The notes beneath the pieces were generated by a model that saw only the letters and a program-made list of their open reading frames with translations, was not told the origin of the DNA and made no database searches. From NCBI RefSeq assembly GCF_016909015.1, contig NZ_JAFBFA010000022.1, forward strand, positions 25,395-89,394: a stretch of 64,000 nt of DNA. Reading direction: 5' to 3'. How positions within the stretch are numbered: position 1 is the stretch's first letter; each line of letters starts with the position of its first letter. This document shows positions 54,929 through 63,094 of this stretch, one piece after another. A program made the translations under genes and the position numbers. The DNA is from Gracilibacillus alcaliphilus. Lineage in GTDB: Bacteria > Bacillota > Bacilli > Bacillales > Amphibacillaceae.

Positions 54929-55137
54929 AAACGGGCGCCGCTCGACAAGTTCTGCTATAAGCGCTTCGAAGCGTGAAATGCAGGGGATTACTTAGCGGAT
55001 AATCCTAACTTTACAACCAAGGATGGGAATGACGGAACCAAGTTTCCTGAAACCATCCCGTCAATACTCCTGCATGCGTCGTGACTGACAGGTTACGGGG
55101 TCTGAAGTACAGGTGGATTCGGCAGAACGAAGGCTGA
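54929..55137 (+). repeat. Copy of the group II intron A 5' region
   Basis: About 208 bp closely matching 22450-22657, from AAACGGGC through CTAACTTTACAAC and ACTCCTGCATGCGTC to GAACGAAGGCTGAAG. It then switches directly to transposon right-end sequence. Confidence 0.85.
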
Positions 55138-55208
55138 AGTCACGATGTTTATAAAAAAGTTGCGAAGCTTTCCCCCTTTGGTTTTATTTAGCCAAAGGGG
55201 TGTTTTTT
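55137..55208 (+). repeat. Third Tn7-like right end, truncated
   Basis: Contains only the last two 20-bp sites (AAGTCACGATGTTTATAAAA, AAGTTGCGAAGCTTTCC) and the hairpin CCCCTTTGG / CCAAAGGGG (55173-55200). The outer half was lost where it joins the intron piece; AAG is shared by both parents at the joint. Confidence 0.85.
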
Positions 55209-55247
55209 GTGGCGAAAAGAAAAAGAACATCTAAAGACTTCTTTTGA
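55209..55247 (+). pseudogene. tnsA: tnsA, first nine codons only
   Basis: GTG start and the codons for AKRKRTSKD match the tnsA copies, then the frame reaches TGA after 13 codons. This remnant shows that a third element, or a duplicated right end, once lay here. Confidence 0.8.
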
Positions 55248-55282
55248 AGAATTGTGTATCACCCACAATTAATCTTTTTCCG

Positions 55283-55520
55283 TACGAATTAATCTCTTTC
55301 CGCAAGTATTAATGTTTTTCACCATTAGAGAAAGATGGTTGAGAGAAAGGATGGAGAGAGAAGATTTGAGAGAAAAATGAGTGAGTTAGAGCGAGACCCC
55401 CTTGATACGTATGAGATAGAAGAGCGGAAGAGAAAAGAGTTATTTTTTCTTCTGCTCTTTTTTTTCTTGTTTATGTCATTCCTTTTTCTATAACTTACGG
55501 AAAAACATTAATTACGCACC
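55283..55520 (+). repeat. Repeat shared with 40383-40575
   Basis: Better preserved copy, including TATTAATGTTTTTCACC, GAGTTAGAGCGAGACCC and AGCGGAAGAGAAAAGAG. Copies lie 15 kb apart in the same orientation, each beside degraded genes. Confidence 0.65.
55377..55493 (+). CDS. Possible 38-residue single-pass membrane peptide
   Basis: Reads MSELERDPLDTYEIEERKRK then ELFFLLLFFFLFMSFLFL: a charged N-terminus and a Leu/Phe-rich helix. Weak ribosome binding (GAGAGAAAA). The other copy of the repeat has lost the frame. Its composition could also arise by chance from a pyrimidine tract. Confidence 0.4.
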   Translation: MSELERDPLDTYEIEERKRKELFFLLLFFFLFMSFLFL

Positions 55521-55610
55521 ATTATTTGTAAAATTGGGTTGGGGTTAGGTGTGACAAGGGATTGAGGTGGATTTGGAGGGAAAAAGAAAGTTATTGGGGG
55601 ACATTGTGTA

Positions 55611-56198
55611 TTACTTTTTCTTTTTCCTTGCATAAAAATCGGCTGCTTTTTGGCGATTTCCGCATAATTCCATGCTACACCAGCGTCTTTTTCCTGATTT
55701 TGATGTATCGACAAAATAGAGAAGGCATTTTGGATGTTCGCAATTCCTAATTCGATGGGTAGGAATTGTATCCAACGTTTGAATAATTGAGTGGATAATC
55801 ATATATAGCACGTGTTCTCTAGTTGTTAGCCCTTCATAGACCAATTCTAATTTGTCAGACTCCGAATCAATAGTTAAGCTTACCTTCACTTGTTTAGTAA
55901 GCCTTTTTAATTGCTCTGTAACATTTAGAGAAAGTTTTCCTTGTTGTTCTAAATCACTTAAAATCATTTTGCTAAGGTCACGAAGCGATCGGAGCTCGAC
56001 TGTTAGCGAATTAAGCAATTTATCTTCATTTTTTAAAGCCTGAAAATCTGACTCTCGTAATAGGTTATTTTCTTCAAGCCATTGAAGAGTACTTGATGGT
56101 TCGATAAGGATATCAATGTTTTGGTTTTCGGAGATATACGTCGTATTTACTAGGTTTATCCATGCCGTTCCACCTAATAAGAATAGTGATTTGTTCAT
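55611..56198 (-). CDS. CGNR zinc-finger (ABATE-domain) regulator
   Basis: A 195-residue protein: N-terminal ABATE-type domain and a C-terminal zinc finger CEHPKCLLYFVDTSKSGKRR then WCSMELCGNRQKAADFY, with the CGNR signature. Such proteins act as one-component regulators. It is divergent from two hydrolase genes and ends in a very basic tail. GGTGAAAC precedes the ATG. Confidence 0.88.
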   Translation of the reverse strand: MNKSLFLLGGTAWINLVNTTYISENQNIDILIEPSSTLQWLEENNLLRESDFQALKNEDKLLNSLTVELRSLRDLSKMILSDLEQQGKLSLNVTEQLKRLTKQVKVSLTIDSESDKLELVYEGLTTREHVLYMIIHSIIQTLDTIPTHRIRNCEHPKCLLYFVDTSKSGKRRWCSMELCGNRQKAADFYARKKKK

Positions 56199-56220
56199 AT
56201 ATGTTTCACCTCAACAATAT

Positions 56221-56310
56221 TATAACCTTTAAAAAAGATATTTACAAGTTAGAAAAAGTGTAGTAACATACGATTATATAACCGGTAAAATCAATTTATA
56301 AAGGTTATAT
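56221..56310. promoter_or_regulatory. Repeated TATAACC motifs between CGNR and hydrolase genes
   Basis: TATAACCTTT (56221), TATAACCGG (56277) and the inverse AAAGGTTATA (56300). The first and third form an inverted pair around the divergent promoters. Candidate operators for the CGNR protein. Confidence 0.55.
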
Positions 56311-56392
56311 TAGGAGGTGAACATAGCTTTATACTGATAACAAGAAAAAAATTCTAAATGTTTGTGTTCATTTTGAAGGGAGAGAAAATAAT

Positions 56393-57412
56393 GTGGATTA
56401 CGAGATTTTTGATTTAGGTGACGTAACCTTACAATCAGGAGTGACGTTACCGAACGCATTTCTGGCTTTTAAGACTTATGGCACTTTGAATGAAAAGAAA
56501 GATAATGTGGTCATCTTTCCAACTGCTTTTGGCGACCAGCATGTTCAGAATGAATGGTTGATTGGAAACGACATGGCACTTAATCCGGAGGAATATTTTA
56601 TTATCGTTCCAAATCTGCTAGGGAACGGATTATCTTCGTCCCCTAGTAACACGCCTGCTCCATTTGACAAGGCTAATTTTCCACAGGTAACCATCTTTGA
56701 TAATGTTAAATTTCAATATCGGCTGGTGACCGAAAAATTCGACATTCAAAAGATTGCACTCGTGGTTGGATGGTCCATGGGAGGGATTCAATCATTCCAA
56801 TGGGGAGCAAGTTATTCCGACATGGTGGAAAGAATTGCACCTTTCTGCGGAAGTGCAAAGACTTGGTCGCAAACGTATGTGGTCCTGGACGGAATGAAAG
56901 CTGCGCTCATGGCTGCAATTGGCTTTGATTCGAGTAAACTAAAGCAGTTGACTTCTGCAGACATGCGTGCCGTTGGGCGTGTTTATGCGGGATGGGGAAT
57001 ATCTCAGGCGTTTTACAGAGAGGAACTTTATCGAGAAATGGGATTTGATTCATTGGAAGAGTTTGTAGCTGGTGTCTTTGAACATAGCTTTATGAAAATG
57101 GATCCATACAATTTCCTAACCATGTTATGGACTGGACAAAACGCAGATATTAGTGCAAATCCTGACTATAACGGAGATTTCGATGAGGCCCTCAGAAACA
57201 TTAATGCGTTTGCATGCATCATGCCAGGAAGTACGGATCTCTTCTGCACTGCGGACGAGAACAAATACGAGGCGAAACTTATACCTAATGCTGTTTTTAA
57301 ACCTATCGAGTCGACTTGGGGTCATTTTGCTGGTCGAGGAATCAATAGTACCGATAACAAATTTATTGATGATAACCTAAAACGCTTGTTGGCCCTTCGT
57401 AAAAACAGATAG
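56393..57412 (+). CDS. MetX-like alpha/beta hydrolase
   Basis: A 339-residue protein of the homoserine O-acetyltransferase fold. Nucleophile elbow VVGWSMGGIQSFQWG, acid in MPGSTDLFC and His in STWGHFAGRG give a full Ser-Asp-His triad. It lacks clear evidence of methionine synthesis context; many such island genes are uncharacterised acyltransferases or esterases. GTG start nine bases after AAGGGAGAG. The second hydrolase follows after 48 nt. Confidence 0.85.
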   Translation: MDYEIFDLGDVTLQSGVTLPNAFLAFKTYGTLNEKKDNVVIFPTAFGDQHVQNEWLIGNDMALNPEEYFIIVPNLLGNGLSSSPSNTPAPFDKANFPQVTIFDNVKFQYRLVTEKFDIQKIALVVGWSMGGIQSFQWGASYSDMVERIAPFCGSAKTWSQTYVVLDGMKAALMAAIGFDSSKLKQLTSADMRAVGRVYAGWGISQAFYREELYREMGFDSLEEFVAGVFEHSFMKMDPYNFLTMLWTGQNADISANPDYNGDFDEALRNINAFACIMPGSTDLFCTADENKYEAKLIPNAVFKPIESTWGHFAGRGINSTDNKFIDDNLKRLLALRKNR

Positions 57413-57460
57413 ATGAAATTGTAAGAAATCCTAATAAAAAATCTAAAGGAGATGTAAATA

Positions 57461-58318
57461 ATGAAAATTAGTTATCATAAACAGAAGGTCGGGGATGTAG
57501 AAGTTTTTTATCGTGAGGCTGGGCCTAAGGATGGTCAAGTGATTTTACTATTACATGGGTTTCCAAGCTCTAGCCATATGTTTCGTGATCTCATTCCCAG
57601 ATTGGCAGAAGATTACCGTGTCATTGCACCAGATCTTGCTGGGTTCGGTCAGACAATAACCCCACCGCGTGGTCAATTTAACTTTACCTTTGATAGTCTG
57701 ACCCAAGTTATGGAAGGCTTTACAGATGCATTAGCTCTTGAAAAATATGTGCTTTATGTGTTTGATTACGGTGCACCAATTGGTTATCGTTTGGCAATGG
57801 CTCACCCGGAAAGGATCCAAGCGATTATTAGTCAGAATGGCAATGCTTATGTAGAAGGATTTAGTGACACTTGGGGACCATGGGAGAATTATTGGCACTC
57901 TCCAACAGCTGAAAATCGTGAAGCATGCCGGGAATCCCTGACACCCGAAACCATCCGCAGTTTTCAGTATCTTCATGGGACGGATACTAGCCTTGTTTCA
58001 CCAGATGGTTATTCACTGGATATTGCTTACATGTCACGGCCAGAGGCTGAAGAAATCCAACTGGATTTGATTGGTGATTATAGAACAAATGTGGATCTTT
58101 ATCCTGATTTTCAGGCCTATTTCCGCAAATATCAACCTCAATTATTAGCTGTTTGGGGTAAAAATGATCCTGCCTTTCTCCCTGCTGGAGCTGAGGCTTA
58201 TAAGCGCGATATTCTATCTGCAGAAGTCCATTTACTTGATACTGGGCATTTTGCTCTTGAAACACATGCTACAGAGATCAGTGAGCTAATTCACCAATTT
58301 CTAAAAAAGATATTTTAA
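57461..58318 (+). CDS. Alpha/beta hydrolase with Asp nucleophile
   Basis: A 285-residue enzyme resembling epoxide hydrolases and haloalkane dehalogenases: oxyanion segment LLHGFPSSSHMFRDLIP, nucleophile elbow YVFDYGAPIGYRLA with Asp, and catalytic His in DTGHFALETH. It probably hydrolyses an epoxide, halide or similar electrophile. AAAGGAG before the ATG. In an operon with the MetX-like gene. Confidence 0.87.
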   Translation: MKISYHKQKVGDVEVFYREAGPKDGQVILLLHGFPSSSHMFRDLIPRLAEDYRVIAPDLAGFGQTITPPRGQFNFTFDSLTQVMEGFTDALALEKYVLYVFDYGAPIGYRLAMAHPERIQAIISQNGNAYVEGFSDTWGPWENYWHSPTAENREACRESLTPETIRSFQYLHGTDTSLVSPDGYSLDIAYMSRPEAEEIQLDLIGDYRTNVDLYPDFQAYFRKYQPQLLAVWGKNDPAFLPAGAEAYKRDILSAEVHLLDTGHFALETHATEISELIHQFLKKIF

Positions 58319-58339
58319 ACAAACTAAAATCCCAAACAA

Positions 58340-58465
58340 AATTTGTTATAAAAAACTCTTATTATACTGTAGTATAGAATCCATTTTGGTCAATCTTTTT
58401 TTCAAAATGGATTCTTCTGTTTAAGGTAATTTAAGCGTTTCTGAGCTTTTTTGATTAAACCTACA
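58340..58465 (-). repeat. Decayed Tn7-like left end
   Basis: The middle site and its palindrome are kept (AATCCATTTTGGTCAATCTT, then CAAAATGGATTCTTC). The terminal site is shortened to GATTAAACCTACA, lacking about 12 bp, and the inner site is reduced to GTTATAAAAA. Same orientation as the left end at 60074. Confidence 0.7.
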
Positions 58466-58483
58466 TAACAAGGTAAAGGACCA

Positions 58484-58840
58484 ATGCCAAGGAAATTTAA
58501 AGTAACAGATAATGGTGTGAAAATACTAAAACAGAATACTTTGGAATCCTTATCATCTTCTCGGGAAAGAGACAATAGATTTGATTTAGCTCTTGCAGAC
58601 ATTCCATTCTTAACTACAGAGGAAGTTTTGACAGCACTTCAAAATAGAAAAGATTTTCTTTCTGAAGTGGCTAAAAACATAAATAAACAATTTGAATCTC
58701 AAGGTGGACTAAGACTACCTTTTCACGTACAAGCGTTATTCAGACACCCTCTTTTATTAATTAAACATGAAAATGAATTTATGGATACCTTAATATCGGA
58801 TTTATTAGAAAAAAATGTTGATAGGAGAATGGATAAATGA
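58484..58840 (+). CDS. Hypothetical protein next to a BtrH-like gene
   Basis: A 118-residue protein with charged helices (KFKVTDNGVKILKQNTLESL; LRLPFHVQALFRHPLLLIKH). The family is not recognised. AAAGGACC precedes the ATG, and the stop overlaps the next start (ATGA), so the two were co-translated. Confidence 0.6.
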   Translation: MPRKFKVTDNGVKILKQNTLESLSSSRERDNRFDLALADIPFLTTEEVLTALQNRKDFLSEVAKNINKQFESQGGLRLPFHVQALFRHPLLLIKHENEFMDTLISDLLEKNVDRRMDK

Positions 58841-59784
58841 TCGTAAAGAATTTCTCGCCTTTTTCTGGCCAACACTGTGAAACTACTGCTACCGGTAGTT
58901 TATTAAAAAGTTTAGGAATTGATATGTCCGAGGCGATGTTGTTTGGTATTGGTGAAGGATTAGGCTATATATTGGGACATGAAAAACATGGACTTTCCAT
59001 TTCTTGGAGGAAGGGTTAAACCAGATCTTCTTACCCGTAACATTGTAAATAACTTAAATCTTCAAATGGAAGTAAAAGAGACTTCTTCCTTAAAAAAGGC
59101 ACGGGAAAATGTTAAACAGAACATAGATAAAGGAATTGTAGTAGGATTAAAGCTTGACAGTTATTACTTGGATTATTTCACTAATAAAGTACATTTTGCT
59201 GGTCATTATGTGGCTATGTATGGATATGACGATAGTTTTGCCTACCTAGTTGATACAAAACAACAGGGTGGTACGGTAAAAACAAGTCTTGAAAACTTGG
59301 CATTGGCAAGAAGCGCAAAAGGTCCAATGTCTTCAAAAAATCTATCTTATACCAAAGAAAAACGAGATTGCACTAAACTTACAAAGTATGATTATATAAT
59401 CCTCCTATAAAAAATTTAGGGTATAAAGGTACTAAGAAGACTAGCGCAGAGATTAATAAGTGGTTTGAGAGAAGCAAAAATATTGAAGATGACTTAGTAT
59501 TAACAGCTACATTAATGGAGAGCGGGGAAACCGGGGGATCTCTCTTTAGAAATATGTACAGAGATTTCCTAAAAGAATGCTTGATTATATTTGATAGTGC
59601 TCCTTTACAAAATGCATATAATCTCTTTACCGAAATTGCGCCTATGTGGGAGGAAGTTTCTAAGCTTATCAGAAAAGCTGGAGAAACGTATGAAATCCTA
59701 TTCTTAAATCATGCTTCTGATATTCTTATAGAGCTATCTAGCAAAGAATACGAAGCAATGAATCAACTATCAAGAATCAGTTGA
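58837..59784 (+). pseudogene. BtrH N-terminal/DUF4872-type protein, frameshifted
   Basis: Three frames together resemble proteins related to butirosin synthesis enzyme BtrH: FSPFSGQHCETTATGSLLKS (catalytic-type Cys), then after a shift in a TA-rich run near 58968, WDMKNMDFPFLGGRVKPDLL and HFAGHYVAMYGYDD, then after a second break near 59405, IKNLGYKGTKKTSAEINKWF and GGSLFRNMYRDFLKE. The expected segment between parts two and three is short, so a deletion is likely. Family members transfer amino-acyl groups or cleave peptides. Confidence 0.75.
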
Positions 59785-59900
59785 TTGTAGTGTATCCAGA
59801 AAAATAGAATTTAGAGAAATATGGATTCATGGTTACTGTCTTCTAATACTCGTGGCGGAGATGTGGAGAAGATGATTCTCACCCTCAATTAAAATAAGGC

Positions 59901-60074
59901 CGATTGTGGAGCAACATAGATAGGAAATGATCAAACTTTTTTATAAAAACCAAATTGAAATCTGTTGGAGAAGAATCCATTTTGATCAATCTTTTTTCAA
60001 AATGGATTCTTTTAATTTAGCGAAAAACGAGGGCTAGCCAGGTATTTTTGATCAAACTTTATTTAAAAGCTACA
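59901..60074 (-). repeat. Left end of element 2: three TnsB-type sites
   Basis: GATCAAACTT at 59929, GATCAATCTT at 59984 and GATCAAACTT at 60050, spaced 55 and 66 bp, ending AAAAGCTACA. Layout and sequence match the left end at 14031-14206 almost base for base. Confidence 0.85.
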
Positions 60075-60079
60075 TGTTG
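60075..60079. other. Distal target duplication of element 2
   Basis: TGTTG, matching 14208-14212. From here on is the original chromosome downstream of glmS. Confidence 0.8.
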
Positions 60080-60704
60080 TTGTCTCCCCCGTAACTCTCT
60101 CTTACAAAAATGTAACTCTTATTGCAAGATGTAAGTAAGTTTTACAAAGACGGGTTATCGAAGCAGTTTATGTATCGACCTTATGTCATACTTTTATCAG
60201 AATCGGGAACGTACTATTTGTACAGCTTCTCGGTTCTTTTTTTGTTTGGAGAAAAGAGTGAGAAACTAAGCGTGACAAGTGTTGGAGATAAAAGAAAAAT
60301 GTAAGCGCGTGAAAAAATATGAAGTAGAGAGTAAGAGAAAAACGTGATGATTCTTCTATCTATCACCTTAATTCCCCCATCTACTCTGTAAAACCGAGTT
60401 CCATTTTTCGAATCTTTCTCGATGGTTTTTCGATAAGATATGATGAAAGCAAGAGCAACTTAAAAGAGAGGAGAGATTACATTAAATAAGAATGGGGTGC
60501 TTCAACATATGGGAGAATCTCGTTCCAAGGTAAGGGACATCGAGGAACTATATACCGACGGAAACGAGAATCCATTTTTGATTCGATTTAGAATGTTAGG
60601 AATATATGGTAAAATATAAATAGATAAGAGGGATTTGGTGAAATAATGTACTTACACTAACGGGGCAGTTTACTTTAATAAAACAAAAAAAGAAGGTGAA
60701 TCGT
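60080..60704. other. Original glmS downstream spacer
   Basis: No convincing gene. A frame from about 60510 (MGESRSKVRDIEELYTDGNE then NPFLIRFRMLGIYGKI) follows GAGAGGAGAG at some distance and could be a short protein. The reconstructed pre-insertion order is glmS, 25 bp, then TTGTCTCCCCC. Confidence 0.5.
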
Positions 60705-61484
60705 TTGGGCTTAACATATCAAGAGTATGGAGATAAGAACAGTCCATTAATGTTGTTTATACATGGAGGTGGAGTAAGTAGTTGGATGTGGGATAAACAA
60801 ATACAATATTTCAGTAATTATCATTGTATTACGATAGATTTACCAGAACAAGGTGCAAGTAAAAATACAGAGAAATTTTCTATTCATCTAAGTGCAGAAA
60901 AGGTTAATGAGATAATAGAAAAAAATGCAAAGGGCAAAGAAGTTATTGTTGTTGGCTTCTCATTAGGTGCACAAGTTACTATTAAAATGCTGAGTCTTAA
61001 TTCTAACTTAGTAGATTATGCGATTATTAACAGTGCATTAGTAAGACCCCACTCAATTATTAAAAAAATGATTCGACCGTCGATAAAATTGTCTTTCCCC
61101 TTAGTTAAAAATAAGTCATTTTCAAAACTTCAAGCCAAAACACTCTATATCAGTGAGGAATACTTTGATAAATATTACAAGGAAAGTTCTCAAATGAAAT
61201 CAGATACACTTATTAGAATATTAGAAGAAAATATGTCGTTTGAAATACCTGAAAATTTTAGTAAAGCGGAAGGCAAGATACTGGTTACTGTTGGAGAAAA
61301 GGAAAAAGCAGTAATGAAAAAATCAGCGAAAGATTTAGTTTCAAGTAATTCAAATTGCACGGGGATAATTATGCCTAAAGTAGGTCATGGAATTTCTTTA
61401 TTAGATCCTGATTTCTTTAACCAATTGATAGAAAATTGGATACAAGAAGGTACTTTACCTCGAGAAGTAGCATTTATAAAGTAA
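60705..61484 (+). CDS. Alpha/beta hydrolase
   Basis: A 259-residue hydrolase: LFIHGGGVSSWMWDKQI, nucleophile elbow VVGFSLGAQVTIKML and catalytic His in MPKVGHGISLLDPD. Substrate unknown. TTG start at 60705 fits AAGGTGA six bases upstream; GTG 60696 is the alternative. This gene lies outside the transposon. Confidence 0.83.
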   Translation: MGLTYQEYGDKNSPLMLFIHGGGVSSWMWDKQIQYFSNYHCITIDLPEQGASKNTEKFSIHLSAEKVNEIIEKNAKGKEVIVVGFSLGAQVTIKMLSLNSNLVDYAIINSALVRPHSIIKKMIRPSIKLSFPLVKNKSFSKLQAKTLYISEEYFDKYYKESSQMKSDTLIRILEENMSFEIPENFSKAEGKILVTVGEKEKAVMKKSAKDLVSSNSNCTGIIMPKVGHGISLLDPDFFNQLIENWIQEGTLPREVAFIK

Positions 61485-61626
61485 AGGATGGTCTTATACT
61501 AAACCAGCTAATAGAAGTGCTTCTGCTTTTTCACTATAGGGTGCATGAATTAATTAAATATATATAATTTCATTGATGGTGCAAGAGAACTTGGTTATAC
61601 CATTGAAACGGAATAATTATATATAA

Positions 61627-62059
61627 GGGTTTGTCAAATAAAGTGTGTAAGTTATTCTAAATACTTTAACACAAGTTCATGAAGGTGATCATGAATTAAT
61701 AGCTGATTCATGACCATTGCCCATTGTTGAATATGGCCGCCTTCCCATTTATTTTCAAGTTCTTTTTGTTCGTAAATACAAGACTTTTAGAAGGGCGTTC
61801 TCGTTTGGAATGCTCTTTTTTTTGTCACTTTTCTAAAGCTGGAATGGATACTTTCTACAACATTCGTAGTGTACATGATTTTGCGTAACGCACTTCCATA
61901 ATCATAAAGCTGCTCCACATAGTTAAAATTTCTTGTCCATATATCGATAGCTCCTTGATAGAATGCCCACTGTTCAAAGGCACTCAAACAAGCCTTAAGA
62001 CTTGGTACTCCATAAGACGCGATGTTTGTAAAAAAAGTTGCGATACTTGCCTCTTTCAA
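61627..62059 (-). pseudogene. IS256-family transposase remnant
   Basis: The minus strand reads YDYGSALRKIMYTTNVVESI and HSSFRKVTKKRAFQTR, the IS256 C-terminal region, then in another frame GGHIQQWAMVMNQLLIHDHL to the end. GGGTTTGTCAAATAAAGTGT at 61627 looks like an IS256-type terminal repeat. The N-terminal two thirds are missing. Confidence 0.75.
62014..62050 (+). repeat. Right-end-type TnsB sites outside the island
   Basis: AAGACGCGATGTTTGTAAAA and AAGTTGCGATACTTGC, 21 bp apart, like the right-end repeats. They are fused to the broken edge of the IS256 gene. Confidence 0.65.
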
Positions 62060-62081
62060 TTAAAAAATTCTAAGTGAGTTT

Positions 62082-62103
62082 TGATCGAAATTTTTTATAA
62101 AAA
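62082..62103 (-). repeat. Left-end-type TnsB site outside the island
   Basis: TGATCGAAATTTTTTATAAA resembles the inner left-end site TGATCAAACTTTTTTATAAA. It is 45 bases from the right-end-type sites. Confidence 0.5.
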
Positions 62104-62413
62104 TGCACAAACCATTCACAAGATCAATGCTTACATCGTGGTTCTTACAGACATCTTTCAATGTATCCATATTTGATTTCACTCTATGTACACAGCGCTC
62201 TCTTATATGATATGGTTACCAAAAATTACATAATAATCAAATAAATTTATGATTAAACATACGAAAAGGGGAGTATATCATTATTGATACTTCCCTTTAC
62301 ATTGCTATCAATTCTTTATTTTATCTTTACATGTTCTTGTTAACATTTATTTGTTAGAATTAAAATACTTAAAATGTGGATAAAACACAAATCATCTATA
62401 GGAGACATTTCAA

Positions 62414-63094
62414 ATGAAAAAAACGGTTTTAATAGTAGAAGATGAACATATTTTACGGGAAATTAGTAAAGATTATTTCTTAGATGCTGGTTGTGATGTT
62501 TTGGAAGCAAGTGATGGTGCGGAAGCAATAGATTTATTTGAAAATTTTAGCATTGACCTAATTATTTTAGACATTATGATGCCCAAGTTAGATGGATGGT
62601 CAGTCTGTAAGAGAATCCGTGAAAAGTCTGTTGTCCCTATCATTATTTTGACAGCACGATCAGATGAAGAAGATACATTATTAGGATTTGAGTTAGGCGC
62701 AGATGACTATGTTACAAAACCTTATAGTCCACGTGTATTATTGGCAAGGGCAAAACGTTTACTGGCGTCTCATTCCCACACTCCCAACAAAAAGGACTAT
62801 CTTTTGACTAGTCAACATATTGAAGTGAATCTTCAATCTCATTCAATAAAAGTGGATGGAAAACACATAGCATTAACACATACTGAGTTTGAAATATTAA
62901 CATATTTAATGATGAATAAAAATATTGTTATAACTAGGGAACAATTAATCAATCAAGTATGGGGGTATGAGTATGCCGGAGATGATCGAACAATCAATAC
63001 GCATATGCGGAATTTAAGAAATAAACTTGGAACAAGTGCAAAGCAAATTAAAACAATGGTTCGAGCTGGCTATAAATTTGAGGAGAAATCATGA
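62414..63094 (+). CDS. OmpR-family response regulator
   Basis: A 226-residue regulator: VLIVEDEHILREI, phospho-Asp in LIILDIMMPKLDG, conserved LTARSDEED and GADDYVTKPYSP; winged helix with LTHTEFEILTYLMMNKN and TINTHMRNLRNKLG. VanR/ResD-like. Its stop overlaps the kinase start (ATGA). Start ATG after TAGGAGACA. Confidence 0.92.
   Translation: MKKTVLIVEDEHILREISKDYFLDAGCDVLEASDGAEAIDLFENFSIDLIILDIMMPKLDGWSVCKRIREKSVVPIIILTARSDEEDTLLGFELGADDYVTKPYSPRVLLARAKRLLASHSHTPNKKDYLLTSQHIEVNLQSHSIKVDGKHIALTHTEFEILTYLMMNKNIVITREQLINQVWGYEYAGDDRTINTHMRNLRNKLGTSAKQIKTMVRAGYKFEEKS

Larger units (their letters stand above)
54604..55610. other. Mosaic of remnants
   Basis: Holds in order a helix-hairpin-helix gene fragment, a 208-bp group II intron piece, a Tn7-like right-end piece with the first codons of tnsA, a repeat shared with 40383 and a small membrane ORF. 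No other gene seen. Confidence 0.7.
14213..60074 (+). mobile_element. Tn7-like element 2, about 46 kb with full tnsABCDE
   Basis: The right end starts TGTGGCTTTGAAATAAAG at 14213; the left end finishes at 60074 and reads inward TGTAGCTTTTAAATAAAG. TGTTG precedes 14213 and follows 60074 (60075-60079). Between them lie a complete tns operon and about 37 kb of cargo. Extra partial ends inside (36297, 55137, 58340) mean that the span could instead be the fused remains of several insertions at the same site, since every insertion there would create the same duplication. Confidence 0.82.
61485..62413. other. Spacer with IS and transposon remnants
   Basis: Holds the IS256-type remnant (61627-62059), TnsB-type sites (62014, 62082) and then about 300 bases of AT-rich leader before the response regulator. 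No other gene seen. Confidence 0.6.

Noticed and set aside
14213..60074. A CRISPR-associated or prophage identity for the 46-kb island
   Set aside because: No cas genes, no phage structural genes and no lysis genes are seen; the ends and the tns operon explain the island.
60122..60304. A 60-codon frame after the transposon
   Set aside because: No ribosome binding site, no recognisable family, and it ends in an AT-rich spacer.
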